Under the pieces are notes generated by a model that saw only the letters and a list, made by a program, of their open reading frames with translations, made no database searches and was not told where the DNA came from. Shown here in pieces: positions 20,262-30,519 of a stretch of DNA of 64,000 nucleotides. The stretch covers positions 12,448,493-12,512,492 of the forward strand of contig OX637362.1 in assembly GCA_951799405.1 (NCBI GenBank), given 5' to 3'. The first letter of the stretch is position 1. Every line of letters starts with the position of its first letter. A program made the translations under genes and the position numbers. The DNA is from Agapetus fuscipes. Lineage: Eukaryota > Arthropoda > Insecta > Trichoptera > Glossosomatidae.

Positions 20262-20518
20262 ATCTAATCTAATCTAATCTAAGTTGCAAATATATGTGAC
20301 ATTGGAGATTCTCATTATATGCCTTTTCACAAGCTGACACGTACAAGTTCGCGATTGCGAATGCCGCATGTGAACCTACAATATAAAAACCCAATCTTAA
20401 ATGAACATAAGCCCTGCTACTCTTGCCGACCTTCCTTGAAACAGGGTTGCCATTGGTAAGTGAACCATTTTTACAGCATGGGCGGCCAGCTGCATACCAA
20501 CCTGTAAGTCATGGAACT
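20262..20518 (-). mobile_element. LINE-A 3' UTR
   Basis: Tail CTAATCTAATCTAATCTAAG on the left, then the standard body to AACCTGTAAGTCATGGAAC. It is one of three adjacent copies between 20262 and 21018. Confidence 0.8.
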
Positions 20519-20521
20519 ACA

Positions 20522-20730
20522 TAATCTAATCTTATCTAATCTAAATCTAAATCTAAGCTAAATCTAAGCTGCAAAAATATGTATCATTTGAGATTCATAT
20601 TAAATGCATTCCCACAAGCAGACATGCATAATTTCGCGATTACACATGCCGCATGTGAACCTACAATATAAAAAACCCAATCTCAAATGAACATAAGCCC
20701 TGCAACTCTTGCCGACCTTCCCTGAAGCAT
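20522..20730 (-). mobile_element. LINE-A 3' UTR, 5' truncated
   Basis: Expanded tail (repeated AATCTAAATCTAAGCTAAA), ending at CTTCCCTGAAGCA. A short CATA repeat joins it to an oppositely oriented copy. Confidence 0.8.
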
Positions 20731-20751
20731 ACATACATACATCCGTAAAAA

Positions 20752-21018
20752 AATGGACCGCAATGTTCCTTGGCTTATAGGTTGGTATGCGGCTGACCAC
20801 CTAAGCTGTAGATAATGGTTTACTTTGCCAATGTCACCCCTGTTTTCAGGGAAGATCCGCAGGAGTAGGAAGGTGTATGTCCATGTGAGATTCGGGTTTT
20901 TATATTGTAGGACCACATGCGGCATGTTTAAGCGCAAACTTGTACATGTCTGTTTGTGAAAGTGCATATAATGTGAATCTTTAATGTAACATATATTTTG
21001 CAACCTAGATTAGATTAA
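20752..21018 (+). mobile_element. LINE-A 3' UTR
   Basis: From CAATGTTCCTTGGCTTATAGG to TTGCAACCTAGATTAGATTA. With the previous copy it makes a head-to-head inverted pair about 500 bp long. Confidence 0.8.
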
Positions 21019-21431
21019 AAGTCTTACGGTTGTTTGCAAGACAGAAAAATTATTTATACGGCCAACTTTATACTTACCTAGAGAACCTCATTTCATTTTC
21101 ACTGAACTTTCCATCAGATTTTTCAAATCCATTAGTTTTACATTGAAGCATTATCAATCACTTGAGGGCGTTGTAATATTCCAAGTTGTTTTTCTTTCCG
21201 TTGTTGATTAATATTCTTATAAACTCTGTCTAATTGCCGAGAGAGATTTTTCTACTCTGAAAATTCATCCGCTTTCTGCTCTTTCAACACAGCGGTGGAA
21301 ATGTAAAATCATCGTGATAAGGCAGAATGAAAATTGTACCACTTCGTACGAAACATTTCATCCTTTTAGTGCTTGTTTGTCTTATTTCCATTAGGTTTCT
21401 ATAGCATGGTTCTCAGTGCAGCATTGTGGAT
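21019..21431. other. No gene seen; MITE-1 left end at 21368
   Basis: Positions 21368-21395 (AGTGCTTGTTTGTCTTAT) match the terminus of the 240-bp MITE family at 45391. The rest of that element is absent. Confidence 0.45.
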
Positions 21432-21664
21432 CTAATCTAATCTAAGTTGCAAAGATATGTAACATTGGGGATTCACATTAGATGCATTCTCACAAGCAGA
21501 CGCGTACAAGTTCGCGCTTGCCCAAGCCGCATGTGAACCTAAAATATAAAAACCAAATCTCAAATGGACATACACCCTGCAACTCTTGCCGACCTTCCCT
21601 GAAACAGGGGTAACATTGGCAAAGTTAACCATTTTCTACAGCATGGGTGGTCAGCCGCATACCG
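21432..21664 (-). mobile_element. LINE-A 3' UTR
   Basis: Tail TCTAATCTAATCTAAGTTGC, body with an intact AACTCTTGCCGACCTTCCC, ending at AGCCGCATACC, 24 bp before the 5S/SINE-B composite. Confidence 0.8.
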
Positions 21665-21687
21665 TTTAATTAAATCTTAAAATCTTT

Positions 21688-22120
21688 GTCAACGACCTTA
21701 CCATGTTGAAAGCACCGGTTCCCATAGATCACCGAAGTTAAGCAACATTGGGCACGGATAGTACTTGGATGGGTGACCGCTCAGGTACACCGCGTGTTGT
21801 TGGCGTCTTGGACCGGTCCGTAGTCTAGTGGCAACATTTCAGACTCGTAAATGGAAGGTTGTGGATTCGGATCCCGGCGGAGCACAAAAATATACCATTT
21901 ATATTTCGAATGTGCTCTTCGCTGAGTTGAAAAATTCATAAACCTTTACCAAAGACCGGTCACTGAAAGGTCCATCCAACCTTTCAACAACTGGGTCTTG
22001 CTTGAGAAATTGGCGCTTTCCACAGCGACGACCAAGCTCGCAGAGGGCTCTTGAGGTGTGATACACACAAAAACAGCGCTTACCAAATAAATCATCCTAA
22101 TATTATTATTTTATTATTAA
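21688..22120 (+). mobile_element. 5S rRNA/SINE-B composite SINE, copy 1
   Basis: Positions 21688-21806 are a full-length 5S rRNA-like sequence (GTCAACGACCTTACC, GATCACCGAAGTTAAGCAAC, TACTTGGATGGGTGACCGC, GTGTTGTTGGC). It includes the internal control region used by RNA polymerase III. Four bases later SINE-B starts (GACCGGTCCGTAGTCTAGTGG) and runs full length to ATAAATCATCCTAATATT repeats. Compared with ordinary 5S rRNA it has changes such as CCCATAGATC in place of the usual TCTCGTC-like loop. The same composite is at 33140-33570, so this is a family, not a chance junction. Confidence 0.9.
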
Positions 22121-22129
22121 ATGTAATAT

Positions 22130-22322
22130 GTTTTTGCACTAAGGTTTTACATTTTAGGTAGTTTCTCATGGGCAATGTTTGTATGCGTACTATGTAAACA
22201 AATATGTCTTTTTAAAAAAGGAAATTGATTTTGAAAATATTTAAAGTATATAACTCTCAGATTATTGTATTTTACCTTTATTTTCTTTGCTCAGATTGGT
22301 GGATAAGGCAAACAAGCACTGG
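22130..22322 (-). mobile_element. MITE-1 copy, partial
   Basis: The right end GGATAAGGCAAACAAGCACTG and internal GGGCAATGTTTGTATGCGTAC match MITE-1 copies at 45391 and 52000. The left terminus is degraded. Confidence 0.6.
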
Positions 22323-22449
22323 GGTGATTTTGTGTGAGATATAATAGATAGAGATGGTATTGTCTAAAAAATACTATTGAAGTCTATGTTACCCTGGAAA
22401 GAAATGATAAAAAAAAAATGCTTAGAAAAGCTTTTACAATAATCCATAA

Positions 22450-22695
22450 TCTTTATTTTAGGTTGCAAAGACATATTACATACATGATTTACATTAAAAG
22501 AATTACCACAAGCAGACACGTTTAAGCTCGCGCTTAAACATGCCGCATTTGAACCTACAATATAAAACCTAATCTCAAATGAACATAAGCACTGCAACTC
22601 TTGTCGACCTACCCTGAAACAGGGGTGACATTGGCAAAGTGAACATTTTTTTACAACATGGATGGTCAGCCGCATACCAACCTATAAGTCAAGTA
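22450..22695 (-). mobile_element. LINE-A 3' UTR
   Basis: From TTTAGGTTGCAAAGACATA to CCAACCTATAAGTCAAG. The repeated terminal motif is reduced to one unit. Confidence 0.75.
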
Positions 22696-22798
22696 TAAGT
22701 AATAGAAAAATACCGGCTTTTTCATCTTGTCATGCAAGGAAAGATTGAGGAGGAAAGGACTCGGAAGGACACCATGATAAGACCTTCCTCAAATTTAA

Positions 22799-22868
22799 AC
22801 TGGTCTGCAGTCTAGTGTTTAACGCTACGGTGTGTAAACGAAAGGTCGTGAATTTGATTTCCGTGAAG
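22799..22868 (+). mobile_element. SINE-B head fragment
   Basis: CTGGTCTGCAGTCTAGTG (A box) and GTCGTGAATTTGATTTCCG (decayed B box). It ends at the start of the LINE-A copy that follows. Confidence 0.65.
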
Positions 22869-23025
22869 CGAAATTCCTTGGCATATAGGCCGGTATAAAG
22901 TGGACCTCCCGTATCTACTGTAAAACATGATTCACTTTCCCAATGCCACCTCTGTTTCAAAGAAGGTCAGAAAAAAGTTGCAAGGCTTAAGTTCATTTGA
23001 GATTTAGATTTTAGATTAGATTATA
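22869..23025 (+). mobile_element. LINE-A 3' UTR, shortened
   Basis: CCTTGGCATATAGGCCGG to CATTTGAGATTTAGATTTTAG. The middle-to-end portion (CACATTCAGC...GGGCATGC) is deleted, joining the body to the tail. Confidence 0.7.
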
Positions 23026-23500
23026 TAGCATCATAACATACTCAAGGTTTGTCTGAAAGGTGTCAATTTTATGATCTCCGTCCTTGAGTTTTTCGCACAA
23101 TTTTACTTGAACAAAAAATCAAATTTGAGGCTAAACAAAAAAAAAAAAAAAAAAAGCTTCATCATCACGTCAGTGTGGGTGGGTGTTTAACAGAATTTAA
23201 ATATCACAAGTCATGGAGATAGAATAACTCATCAGATGATGTTAGGGGGGAGAGTAGGGGAGTCGGGGAAAATCCCCGTCTGGAAATGCTCGCTAATTTA
23301 GTGTGAAATTTCCGCGCACCGATACTTGGAGGGAAGCCAAATTAAATATGAAATTTGAATTTCACAATTTTCCATGATGAAAATCATCACGATAAATGGG
23401 ATATATTAAAATATTACTACAAATATAAGTACCTAGATGCATTTTTGAGGGTATCTCTATTCCCGCAGTGTAATTCCATTGTATTTTATTATAATTCAAA
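23026..23500. other. No gene seen; A20 run
   Basis: A run of about 20 A at 23137-23156 and a balanced-composition block at 23220-23340 with no internal partner. Confidence 0.35.
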
Positions 23501-23536
23501 TGGAAAAACCAAGTTTCAATTCACTTTTTTTTTTTC

Positions 23537-23574
23537 GCTCGAACGTTTTAGCCTAATAAGGCATCTTCAGGAGC
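23537..23574 (-). ncRNA. Hammerhead-like motif, core mutated
   Basis: Minus strand: GCTC, CTGAAGA, T, GCCT-TATT-AGGC, then TAA where GAA is required, AACGTT, C, GAGC. Stems I and II are fully paired, but the G of the invariant GAA box is changed, which would be expected to abolish cleavage. The neighbouring CAAATGGAAAAACC and TTCAATTCAC sequence recurs at 60470 and 62910, marking a Penelope-like terminal family. Confidence 0.55.
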
Positions 23575-24029
23575 ATAATTGTTACAAATGAAATCAGTAG
23601 ATGTGTTTGTCTCTGTAAGTCTACACTGGATGAAATGAAAGAAGTACCTATGTCAGGACTGAAAAAAAAAGCGGTTGATCTGTAATGCTGGCGGCTAAGA
23701 CTAAGAAACCAAAATTTAACTCTCATTTTTTATGCTATGTTTTGTAGATTCTAGTTATATTATAATAATATATAAGGCGGGTGCCTTGCTGGCAGGAAAT
23801 CCAAGTAGATGGGGAGGAGGGAGCTCCATTGTAATGCCCCCTCTTGCACCGCTTGGTGCTTGGTCGCTGACGTCTGACTCTCTTCACATCTTGCCAGGAA
23901 CTGATGAACGACGGCCCGATAAGTTCACACGGCGCAGTTCGGCCGCTTCCGTGACCATTCGGCTCCGTTCGGCCCACAAAACACACTGTACACTTAGAGA
24001 TTGTTTTTTTTTAAATGTTATTTAAAAAT

Positions 24030-24135
24030 AACATAAGCGCAAACTTATGCGAGTCTGTGTGTGGGCATGCATTTGATATGAGTTTTGAATGCTAATATAT
24101 CTTTAACTTAGATTATAGATTATTATTATTAAAAT
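24030..24135 (+). mobile_element. LINE-A tail
   Basis: AGCGCAAACTTATGCGAGTC, GGGCATGCATTTGATATGAG and a terminal AACTTAGATTATAGATTATT. Confidence 0.7.
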
Positions 24136-24159
24136 TTGAGTAGTTGTGTTTGTCTGTGT

Positions 24160-24345
24160 TAGTGTAATAATAAGTATTTCTAGAAATAAACAGACACTTA
24201 GATGCATCATTTGTATTTGACACTAATTGGTATTTGTGTTAGATTGGTTGAATCGAATGTTCTTGTAAAATCTAGCAATGTGGAAGGTAGTGATTCTCCA
24301 TGTTTCTAGAATGATCTTTATTTTTAGTATAAATTGAGGACCAAA
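24160..24345 (+). repeat. Dispersed repeat following a LINE-A tail
   Basis: Begins near TTTCTAGAAATAAACAGA and ends at GAGGACCAAAATCCC. It shares motif order with 34686-34865 (TTCTAGAAATAAATAGA ... AGGACCAAAATGCCC). Both copies lie just after a LINE-A tail, so it may be an LTR-type or insertion-prone element. Confidence 0.5.
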
Positions 24346-24349
24346 ATCC

Positions 24350-25227
24350 CATATAGCTTCAGAAATATCTTAACCGTCGCAATGTAGTTAGCTATTATAA
24401 ATCGGAACCGAAAGTGAACAAATTAATTGTGCAAAATAATTAAGCCACAGTTTTTATTACATACAACCCACGTAAAAACATTTTAAAAACGTGTAAATTA
24501 TTTTAATGCAAACAATGTGTAAGTAGTTTTAAATTCAAAATGTTCTCATATCCTTTGTGACATTTGAGCCCTAGCTTCCTCGTTTTGAAGCATTCTACCC
24601 ATTGAGTAATAACATAGAGGAGCAGAAACCAACTAAATGCATTGATACATACTATCTACCACTTTAGTCTCAGTCCTGTCAAACGTTGCAGTTGTATAGT
24701 CACACAAAACATGTTTTTACGTCTCTAGTTACGTTTTCTTGCTTTTTCCATTTCGTGTTTTGACCTCAAATGACAACACATACCATAACGTCTTAAAAAA
24801 TGTATTTTTCCTTTAAAATTCGTCAATTTTATCGATCACAAGATTTATACCGCATGCGTCTATGTTCGGATCGCTCCGGCCATAGAATGCACGCGGAAAT
24901 GATGCCACCTTTCTATAAACATTTTTACATTCGCCCGAGTTTTTTTGTAGACATTGAAATGCAACTGTAAAGTTTTTTGCTCTCTTTCTTACTAATGACC
25001 ATTTTCGTAAGTAAGTTGAAACAGAGATAATGTACATTTTCTTTAAAATAATTTTTAGTTCACAGATATCATCAGTCAATGATTTTATCTATTGAACTGT
25101 CGATTGGTTGACTGCAGGTGTGCACTGTATTAAATGAATTTAGATGACAGGTTATTATGGGCACGACTTAAGGAACTTTAAACTGCTATAATCGATGTTG
25201 AATTATTTTTATTTCTCCAACATTTTT
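24350..25227. other. No gene seen; possible relic SINE-A head near 24550
   Basis: On the minus strand 24545-24615 has CTCAATGGGTAGAATGCTTC and a decayed B-box-like stretch followed by TGTCACAAAGGAT, the order of a SINE-A head. It is too degraded to be firm. Confidence 0.35.
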
Positions 25228-25260
25228 ACTTTATAGCAGTCCGAAGGACTGTTATAAAGT
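25228..25260. repeat. Hairpin at the start of the 440-bp array
   Basis: ACTTTATAGCAGTCC and GGACTGTTATAAAGT are inverted with a GAA loop and one mismatch. A related CTATAAAGTCCTGTGCAGTCC occurs at 27338, beyond the array, so these may be the ends of one element. Confidence 0.6.
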
Positions 25261-25350
25261 ATTGTATTCGTCCGAAAAAAAAAATGAGGTTTCAACGGAA
25301 ATCAGTTGTCCTGCACCAGGACATGCAAAAAAACCTAATTTGTCGAACCT

Positions 25351-25416
25351 GTCCGTCCGTCCGTCCGTCCGTCCGTCCGTCCGTCCGTCCGTCCGTCCGT
25401 CCGTCCGTCCGTCCGT
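25351..25416 (+). repeat. GTCC tetranucleotide microsatellite
   Basis: About 16.5 perfect GTCC units. They lie near the left end of the large repeat and are followed by ATGGATGTATGTATG. They create long meaningless Pro/Ser/Val/Arg frames on both strands. Confidence 0.95.
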
Positions 25417-25536
25417 ATGGATGTATGTATGTCCCAGCCGGAACTACTAATCGCAGAGACACCAATTTTTGGATTTAGAGAATTGACAACCACAGATTTT
25501 GATGGGCCGACCGGCATGGCACCAACCTGAAAATTC

Positions 25537-27230
25537 AAGATGGCTGCCATACAAAAAAAACATAAAATTTCATTTTTCTCAAGAACAGCTCTAACGATTA
25601 TCTTTAAAATTTCAGTGTGGTCGTTGCTTAAATTGTCGCGAAGAAAATTTGTTATGGCAACACTCTTCCCAACCTGCGTCTATGAGTTGCCATATGAAAG
25701 AAAAAAACGATTGTGATTATCTCGGAAATGCCTGGGTTGACAAAAAAAAAGATGTTCTACAATCTTAAGCGCAATATTAATTTCTACAAAAATTTACAGA
25801 ATACTATAATTTTTTTTTTACTTAAAGTACCGTTTACACGATCTCAAAATTTTCATCGAAAATATTAAAAAGACCCATAAAAACGCAATTTTGTAAAACT
25901 TTTTTTAGGTTCACAAGAAAGAAAAATTTATAAACTTCTTTGCACTGTCATTTGTTTTTCACTATTTTGAGAATTCAAGATGGCTTCCAAAGAGGAGAAA
26001 ACTTCAAATGCGATTTTCTCAAAAATGGCTCGAGCGATTTTTTTTAAATTTTCAGTAAAGTAGTTGCTTGATACATTCTTACCAAATTTAGTTATGGTAA
26101 CATTTTTGCTAATCTGCGTCTATGAGTTGCCATATAAACAAAATAAACAATTGTGATTTTCTCAGAAGTGAAAGCGTTGACAAAAAAAATATGTTCTACA
26201 ATAGGATACGTAACATCAAATTCTAGAAAAAAATTAAATACAAATTTAAAAAATAAAAACATAAAGTGCCGTTTACATGATATCAAAAATTGAAATTAAA
26301 AGGCTACAAAAACCCATCAGAACGCAAAAAACTTTTATGTTTTTTAACTTTATCAGAAAAAAAAAATTTATCACTATAATTCATAGTAAAACATTTTTCA
26401 AATTTTAGAAAATTCAAGATGGCTTCCGAACAGCTGAAAGTTTCAAATGAGATTTTCTCAAAAACGGCTCCTATGATTTTCTTTATTTTTTCTGCATAAT
26501 CTTCATTATAATACTGCTATGTAACAACAATAACCATTGCCTCATAATTTGCTTTGTTTTGGGGGTTGCCATACAAGAGAAAAAAATAATTTAAAATTAC
26601 TCGGCAGAGAAAGGGTTAACTAAAAAATAATGTTTGAAAATTGAAAAGCTTTTATATATACCTACATACATGAATCATTACTTTTTTCAAAAAAATATTA
26701 TAAAGTATAGCCACCATACAAAGTGACAATTTTTCATACAAAAAATTATTGTAATATTTTTGGTAGCAAAACCTCTAATACCCATAAATAAACCTACATA
26801 ACAATTCGCTCAATCAATTGCTATAAAACAACAATAAGCATTGCCTCTTAATACTCTTTGTTTTGGGGGTTGCCATACAAGAGAAAACAATATTATAAAT
26901 TTTCCCGGCAGAGAACGGGTTAACTAAAAAATAATGTTCTGTAATTGAAAAGCTCTTATATATACCTACATACATTAATCATTACTTTTTTCAAATAAAT
27001 ATTATAAGGTGTAGCCACCATACAAAGTGACAAATTTTAATACAAAAATAATTGTAATATTCTTGGTACTAAAACGCCTAATATAAAATACTAGGCTACG
27101 AGTCTTAAAATCTAGTAAGTTGCACCCATATAATAATCAATCATAACTTTCCAAAATATCAATGAAAAGTATAGGTACCCACCAAACAAAGTGTTAGTTT
27201 TGATACAAACGGGATCAATGATAATACTGC
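25537..27230 (+). repeat. Degenerate tandem array, unit about 440 bp
   Basis: Units begin with TTCAAGATGGCTNCC at about 25537, 25976 and 26415 (spacing 439 bp). Inside each, a GAGTTGCCATATNA-type motif recurs at 25683, 26124 and 26566 (spacing about 441 bp). A fourth, shortened unit has the same GGGGGTTGCCATACAAGAG at 26865, 304 bp later. The copies are strongly diverged, so the array is old. Coding potential is nil. Confidence 0.75.
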
Positions 27231-27699
27231 AAAAAGACGATTGCTTAAAAAGATTAGCTTCATTACTTTCACACAACTAAATGTTATTATACTAAATGAA
27301 AATTGGCTATGACCTAAACATGACCGTATTGTGTGCTATAAAGTCCTGTGCAGTCCACTGTACAATTTATTTTTCTTAAATTTGAGCGATTGAGTTACCG
27401 TCACGTTAAACTATCAAAATTGACGTGATTCAAGATGAAACTTACCACGTCCATTTTTAACTGTGCATTTCTGTAGCTAGAGTACCTAGATGTATTATTG
27501 TACACAAATAGTCGGCTGACTCTTTTTACAAAAATGTGAAAAATTTGTGAATATAATGCACGAAAATAATAAAAGACCTACAACAATAAAACCAGGCCTA
27601 AATAAAAAATATAAAAAGTGGCGTACTTGTAAAACTTTTTTTTTTTAAATTGTAAATTTATAACTACCACTAAAAAACTTATAAAAACCACATTTCTTG
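27231..27699. other. No gene seen
   Basis: AT-rich. It includes the CTATAAAGTCCTGTGCAGTCC motif at 27338 noted for the hairpin at 25228. Confidence 0.35.
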
Positions 27700-27955
27700 A
27701 TTTCTAGGTTGGTATTATGCTGACAACCCATACTGTAAAAAATGTTTCCTTTTGCCAATGTCACCCCTGTTTCAGGGAAGGTCGGTAAGAGTTGCCGGGC
27801 TTATGTTCATTTGAGATTGGGTATTTATATTGTAGGTCCACATGCGACATGTGTTAGGGCGAACTTATACATGTCTGCTTGTAGGAATGCGTTTAATACG
27901 GAAATTAAATGATGTATATCTTTGCAGCTTAGATTTAGATTTAGAAAATGTTGCA
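27700..27955 (+). mobile_element. LINE-A 3' UTR
   Basis: TTTCTAGGTTGGTATTATGC to CAGCTTAGATTTAGATTTAG. The body is complete and well conserved. Confidence 0.8.
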
Positions 27956-27997
27956 GGATTAATGCAGCACATTTGATCCCTGACTGATACTATTAGA

Positions 27998-28508
27998 ATG
28001 ATTTGTTTGGTGAGCCCTGTGTTTATGTGAATCACACTTCAAGAGCCCTCTGCAAGCTTGGTCGTTGCTAATTCTTAGAAAACCGCCAATTCTGAAGCAA
28101 ACCCCAGTTGCTGTAAGGCTGGATGGTTCTTTGGTAAAGGTATTTCGGTGTTCTTATTATTCTTTGACATTTTAGTCTACCGTTGAGCCCACGCTTTGAC
28201 AAACTTAATGATACATTTGTATGAAGACCTGTCAATTCAAGATGGCCGCAAGTAGACAGCTGATTAGTCTTCAAACAAATATTACCAAAATTTGGTAGGT
28301 AAGAATGACGGTGGTGATGAGACTTTCAGCCCAGGCATCATTAGTTTGCAAAAACGTATGCACAACGGACGACCAAAATGTCTACGAATAGCACGGTTTA
28401 AATTTTTCAACCCATCGAAGAGCATATTTTTGAGCTCCGCTGGGATTAGAACCTACGACCTTCCATTTACGAGTCCAAAATGTTAACACTAGATAACGGA
28501 CCGGTCAA
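27998..28508 (-). mobile_element. SINE-B interrupted by about 250 bp
   Basis: The 3' part (27998-28140) and head part (28392-28508) are in the correct order on the minus strand. The head includes GTCGTAGGTTCTAATCCCAGC. The insert at about 28142-28391 contains TCAAGATGGCCGCAAG, a motif that also starts the units of the array at 25537; no clear termini were found. Confidence 0.7.
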
Positions 28509-29195
28509 ATACATGACCGGCCAAAAAGCGATCGTGTTTTTATACAGAAAATTCTCGTTAGGTGGCGGTTGAGACATGGATTTTCTGCGTATGAATAACA
28601 CAGTATGAAATTACAAAAAAAATGTATGTTAAATATAAATTGCACGCGAAATTCTACAACTGCATTTTGTCACAGCTGTTTTGAGAACACAAATTTTCCT
28701 ACGAAATTGTAACAAATTCGTTTTATCATACAGCATTACAGTAACTCAAGTATAAAATTTCACATTTGAAATAAAACTTAACATATCAATAAGAATATTC
28801 ATAAACTAAAACGCTCACTTGGAGACGTGTTTAGAATTTTCATACATTTTTAAAATTAAACGCAATGTTTCAGTTTGGAGTTTACGCTTGGGGTGGAGAG
28901 GAGAAAGGCATACGGTATAAATTGTGGCGACTATCCTAATTGACTTAATCCGGGGCTGATCTCCTAATAAGGGTAGCGCGTCAAAAATGGCGATCCTTAA
29001 TCCCTTCGTGTATTATTCACAGAGGGTAGGCCAGAGTGTCTACTCAGAAATAGAGACCAAAATTTAATCCTCGGTGTTGGAAAGTCCCTACGTAATTTTA
29101 TATGTTGTTCTTTTTTGATGTGTTGATTAAATTTTACGTGAAATGTGAGTAAAATTTGTAGTTAAGTTTATTTTTCTTTAAATTTCCTTGACTTA
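28509..29195. other. No gene seen
   Basis: A moderately GC-rich stretch at 28885-29040 (GGGGTGGAGAGGAGAAAGGC, AAAATGGCGATCC) has no partner in the window and could be unique sequence. Confidence 0.35.
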
Positions 29196-29446
29196 GAGGT
29201 TAGTATGAAGCTGACCACCAGGGACATGCATCCCATACAGGCACATGCGCATAATAGGTAGGCAATATATGGAACAAACACATTTAAGCTTGATATTGAG
29301 ATTTAATATTCAAAATAAAAGTTTGATTGGATTGCACCTCAGTCAATTTCAAATGAGTTATTTTAAAAGAATGAGAATTCTGAAATGTATTTGCCTGTAC
29401 CCTATGCACGCGCCTGCTGACCACCCATTCTGTAAAAAAATGCTGA

Positions 29447-29875
29447 CTTTTCGATAGCTCAGTTGGTAGAGTGCTTGCATTCCATGCCGACAGCTCGGAT
29501 TCGAATCCCACCGAGGGTGTCAGAAATAATTTCCCGTTTCGGTGTTTATTCCAAAACCCAAAATAAAATACCTGCAAGTTTTACTTAGCCTTCACAAAAA
29601 ATGAGTACCAGCCATCTCGGAAGCTGGGAAACTCTAACTCTAACTAATGTTGTTGACGTGAGGCCGGCCCCCGTACCTTTAAAAATAAAAAGGTTCCACT
29701 CGCAACTAGTGACAGATTTAAATTTATGGAGAAAGCGATCAGGCTCCTACTTGCACAGCGCCTCTGACATAACTGTTTTATTAGAAATTGACATTTAAGT
29801 TGTTTAACCTGCGAAAACTTTCGAGGATAACAAGTAAAGAAGTCACACAATATGTGTAGCTTAGTTGCGTACAAT
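29447..29875 (+). mobile_element. SINE-A with an insertion of about 110 bp
   Basis: A and B boxes are intact (CGATAGCTCAGTTGGTAGAG, GGATTCGAATCCCACC). The body is normal to ACTCGCAACTAG. Unrelated sequence (about 29712-29818) then precedes the tail TTCGAGGATAAC...GTAGCTTAGTTGCG. Confidence 0.8.
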
Positions 29876-30245
29876 TGACTTAAAGTAAGGGCAATTTTGT
29901 ATGGCCCTAATAAAATAATCGACATAATAAAAACACAAAAATATTTTTTACCGCCTTCGGGGGCTGGCCGTGTCAATAAAGAGCCAGATTTCATTCATCC
30001 CATGCACTGCACACACACATGTACTCGCATACCGGCTCCCGGTCCCGCGTGGGCTAACTTTATCACTTTCGTGTCGTTTGTATTCGGAGCACATTGTCTT
30101 TTCTCGCATCAAAATCTATAATACAAGCAGGCGAAAAATATTTGCTCTCTCCATAATGGAGGAATAAAATCCCAAAAGGTCAATCCGCAGTGCTGGCCGA
30201 GGCACGGAGCAGGCGGGAGATGGACTTGCAAGCTGGAAAAGTGGC
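29876..30245. other. No gene seen; balanced-composition block
   Basis: Positions 29960-30070 and 30185-30240 are GC-richer (GCCGAGGCACGGAGCAGGCG) and non-repetitive within the window. Frames of 65-81 codons show no family likeness. Confidence 0.35.
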
Positions 30246-30478
30246 AGTAAATCAACTTTACTTACTTTACTTTCTTCGGCTCAGAAGCCATGAAGGTTCA
30301 GGTCCTCCCGCACCACACTCCTCCAGGACTATCTGTCTTGTGCTGCTTTCCTCTATGGTCCCCTCACTCCCACGACTTCCACGTCGGCTTCAACATTGTT
30401 TGCCCACCGCATCCTGGGACGTCCGAGCTGTCTAACACTTGAGGGGGCACCTCTGATGATCCTGGAGTCAAAAGAAAT
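30246..30478 (-). pseudogene. Non-LTR retrotransposon ORF2 end (RTE-like pattern)
   Basis: On the minus strand it reads GRPRMRWANNVEADVEVVG and, in another frame, AQDR, then WRSVVREDLNLHGF. This is the R-W-x-D-x-x..D...L...AQDR..WR..V closing pattern of some non-LTR elements. A stop interrupts it. The end AAGTAAAGTAAGTAAAG is like that of LINE-Z. Confidence 0.65.
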
Positions 30479-30519
30479 AACTTAAATTATTTCAGTATAG
30501 CAACCCTGCAAGTGTCCTA

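Noticed and set aside
21688..21806. Functional 5S rRNA gene
   Set aside because: It continues into SINE-B at several loci, carries altered loop sequence and lacks the usual T-run terminator directly after the 5S part.
25262..25550. Frames with repeated Pro-Ser-Val-Arg or Asp-Gly-Arg-Thr
   Set aside because: They are translations of the GTCC microsatellite in different frames and strands.
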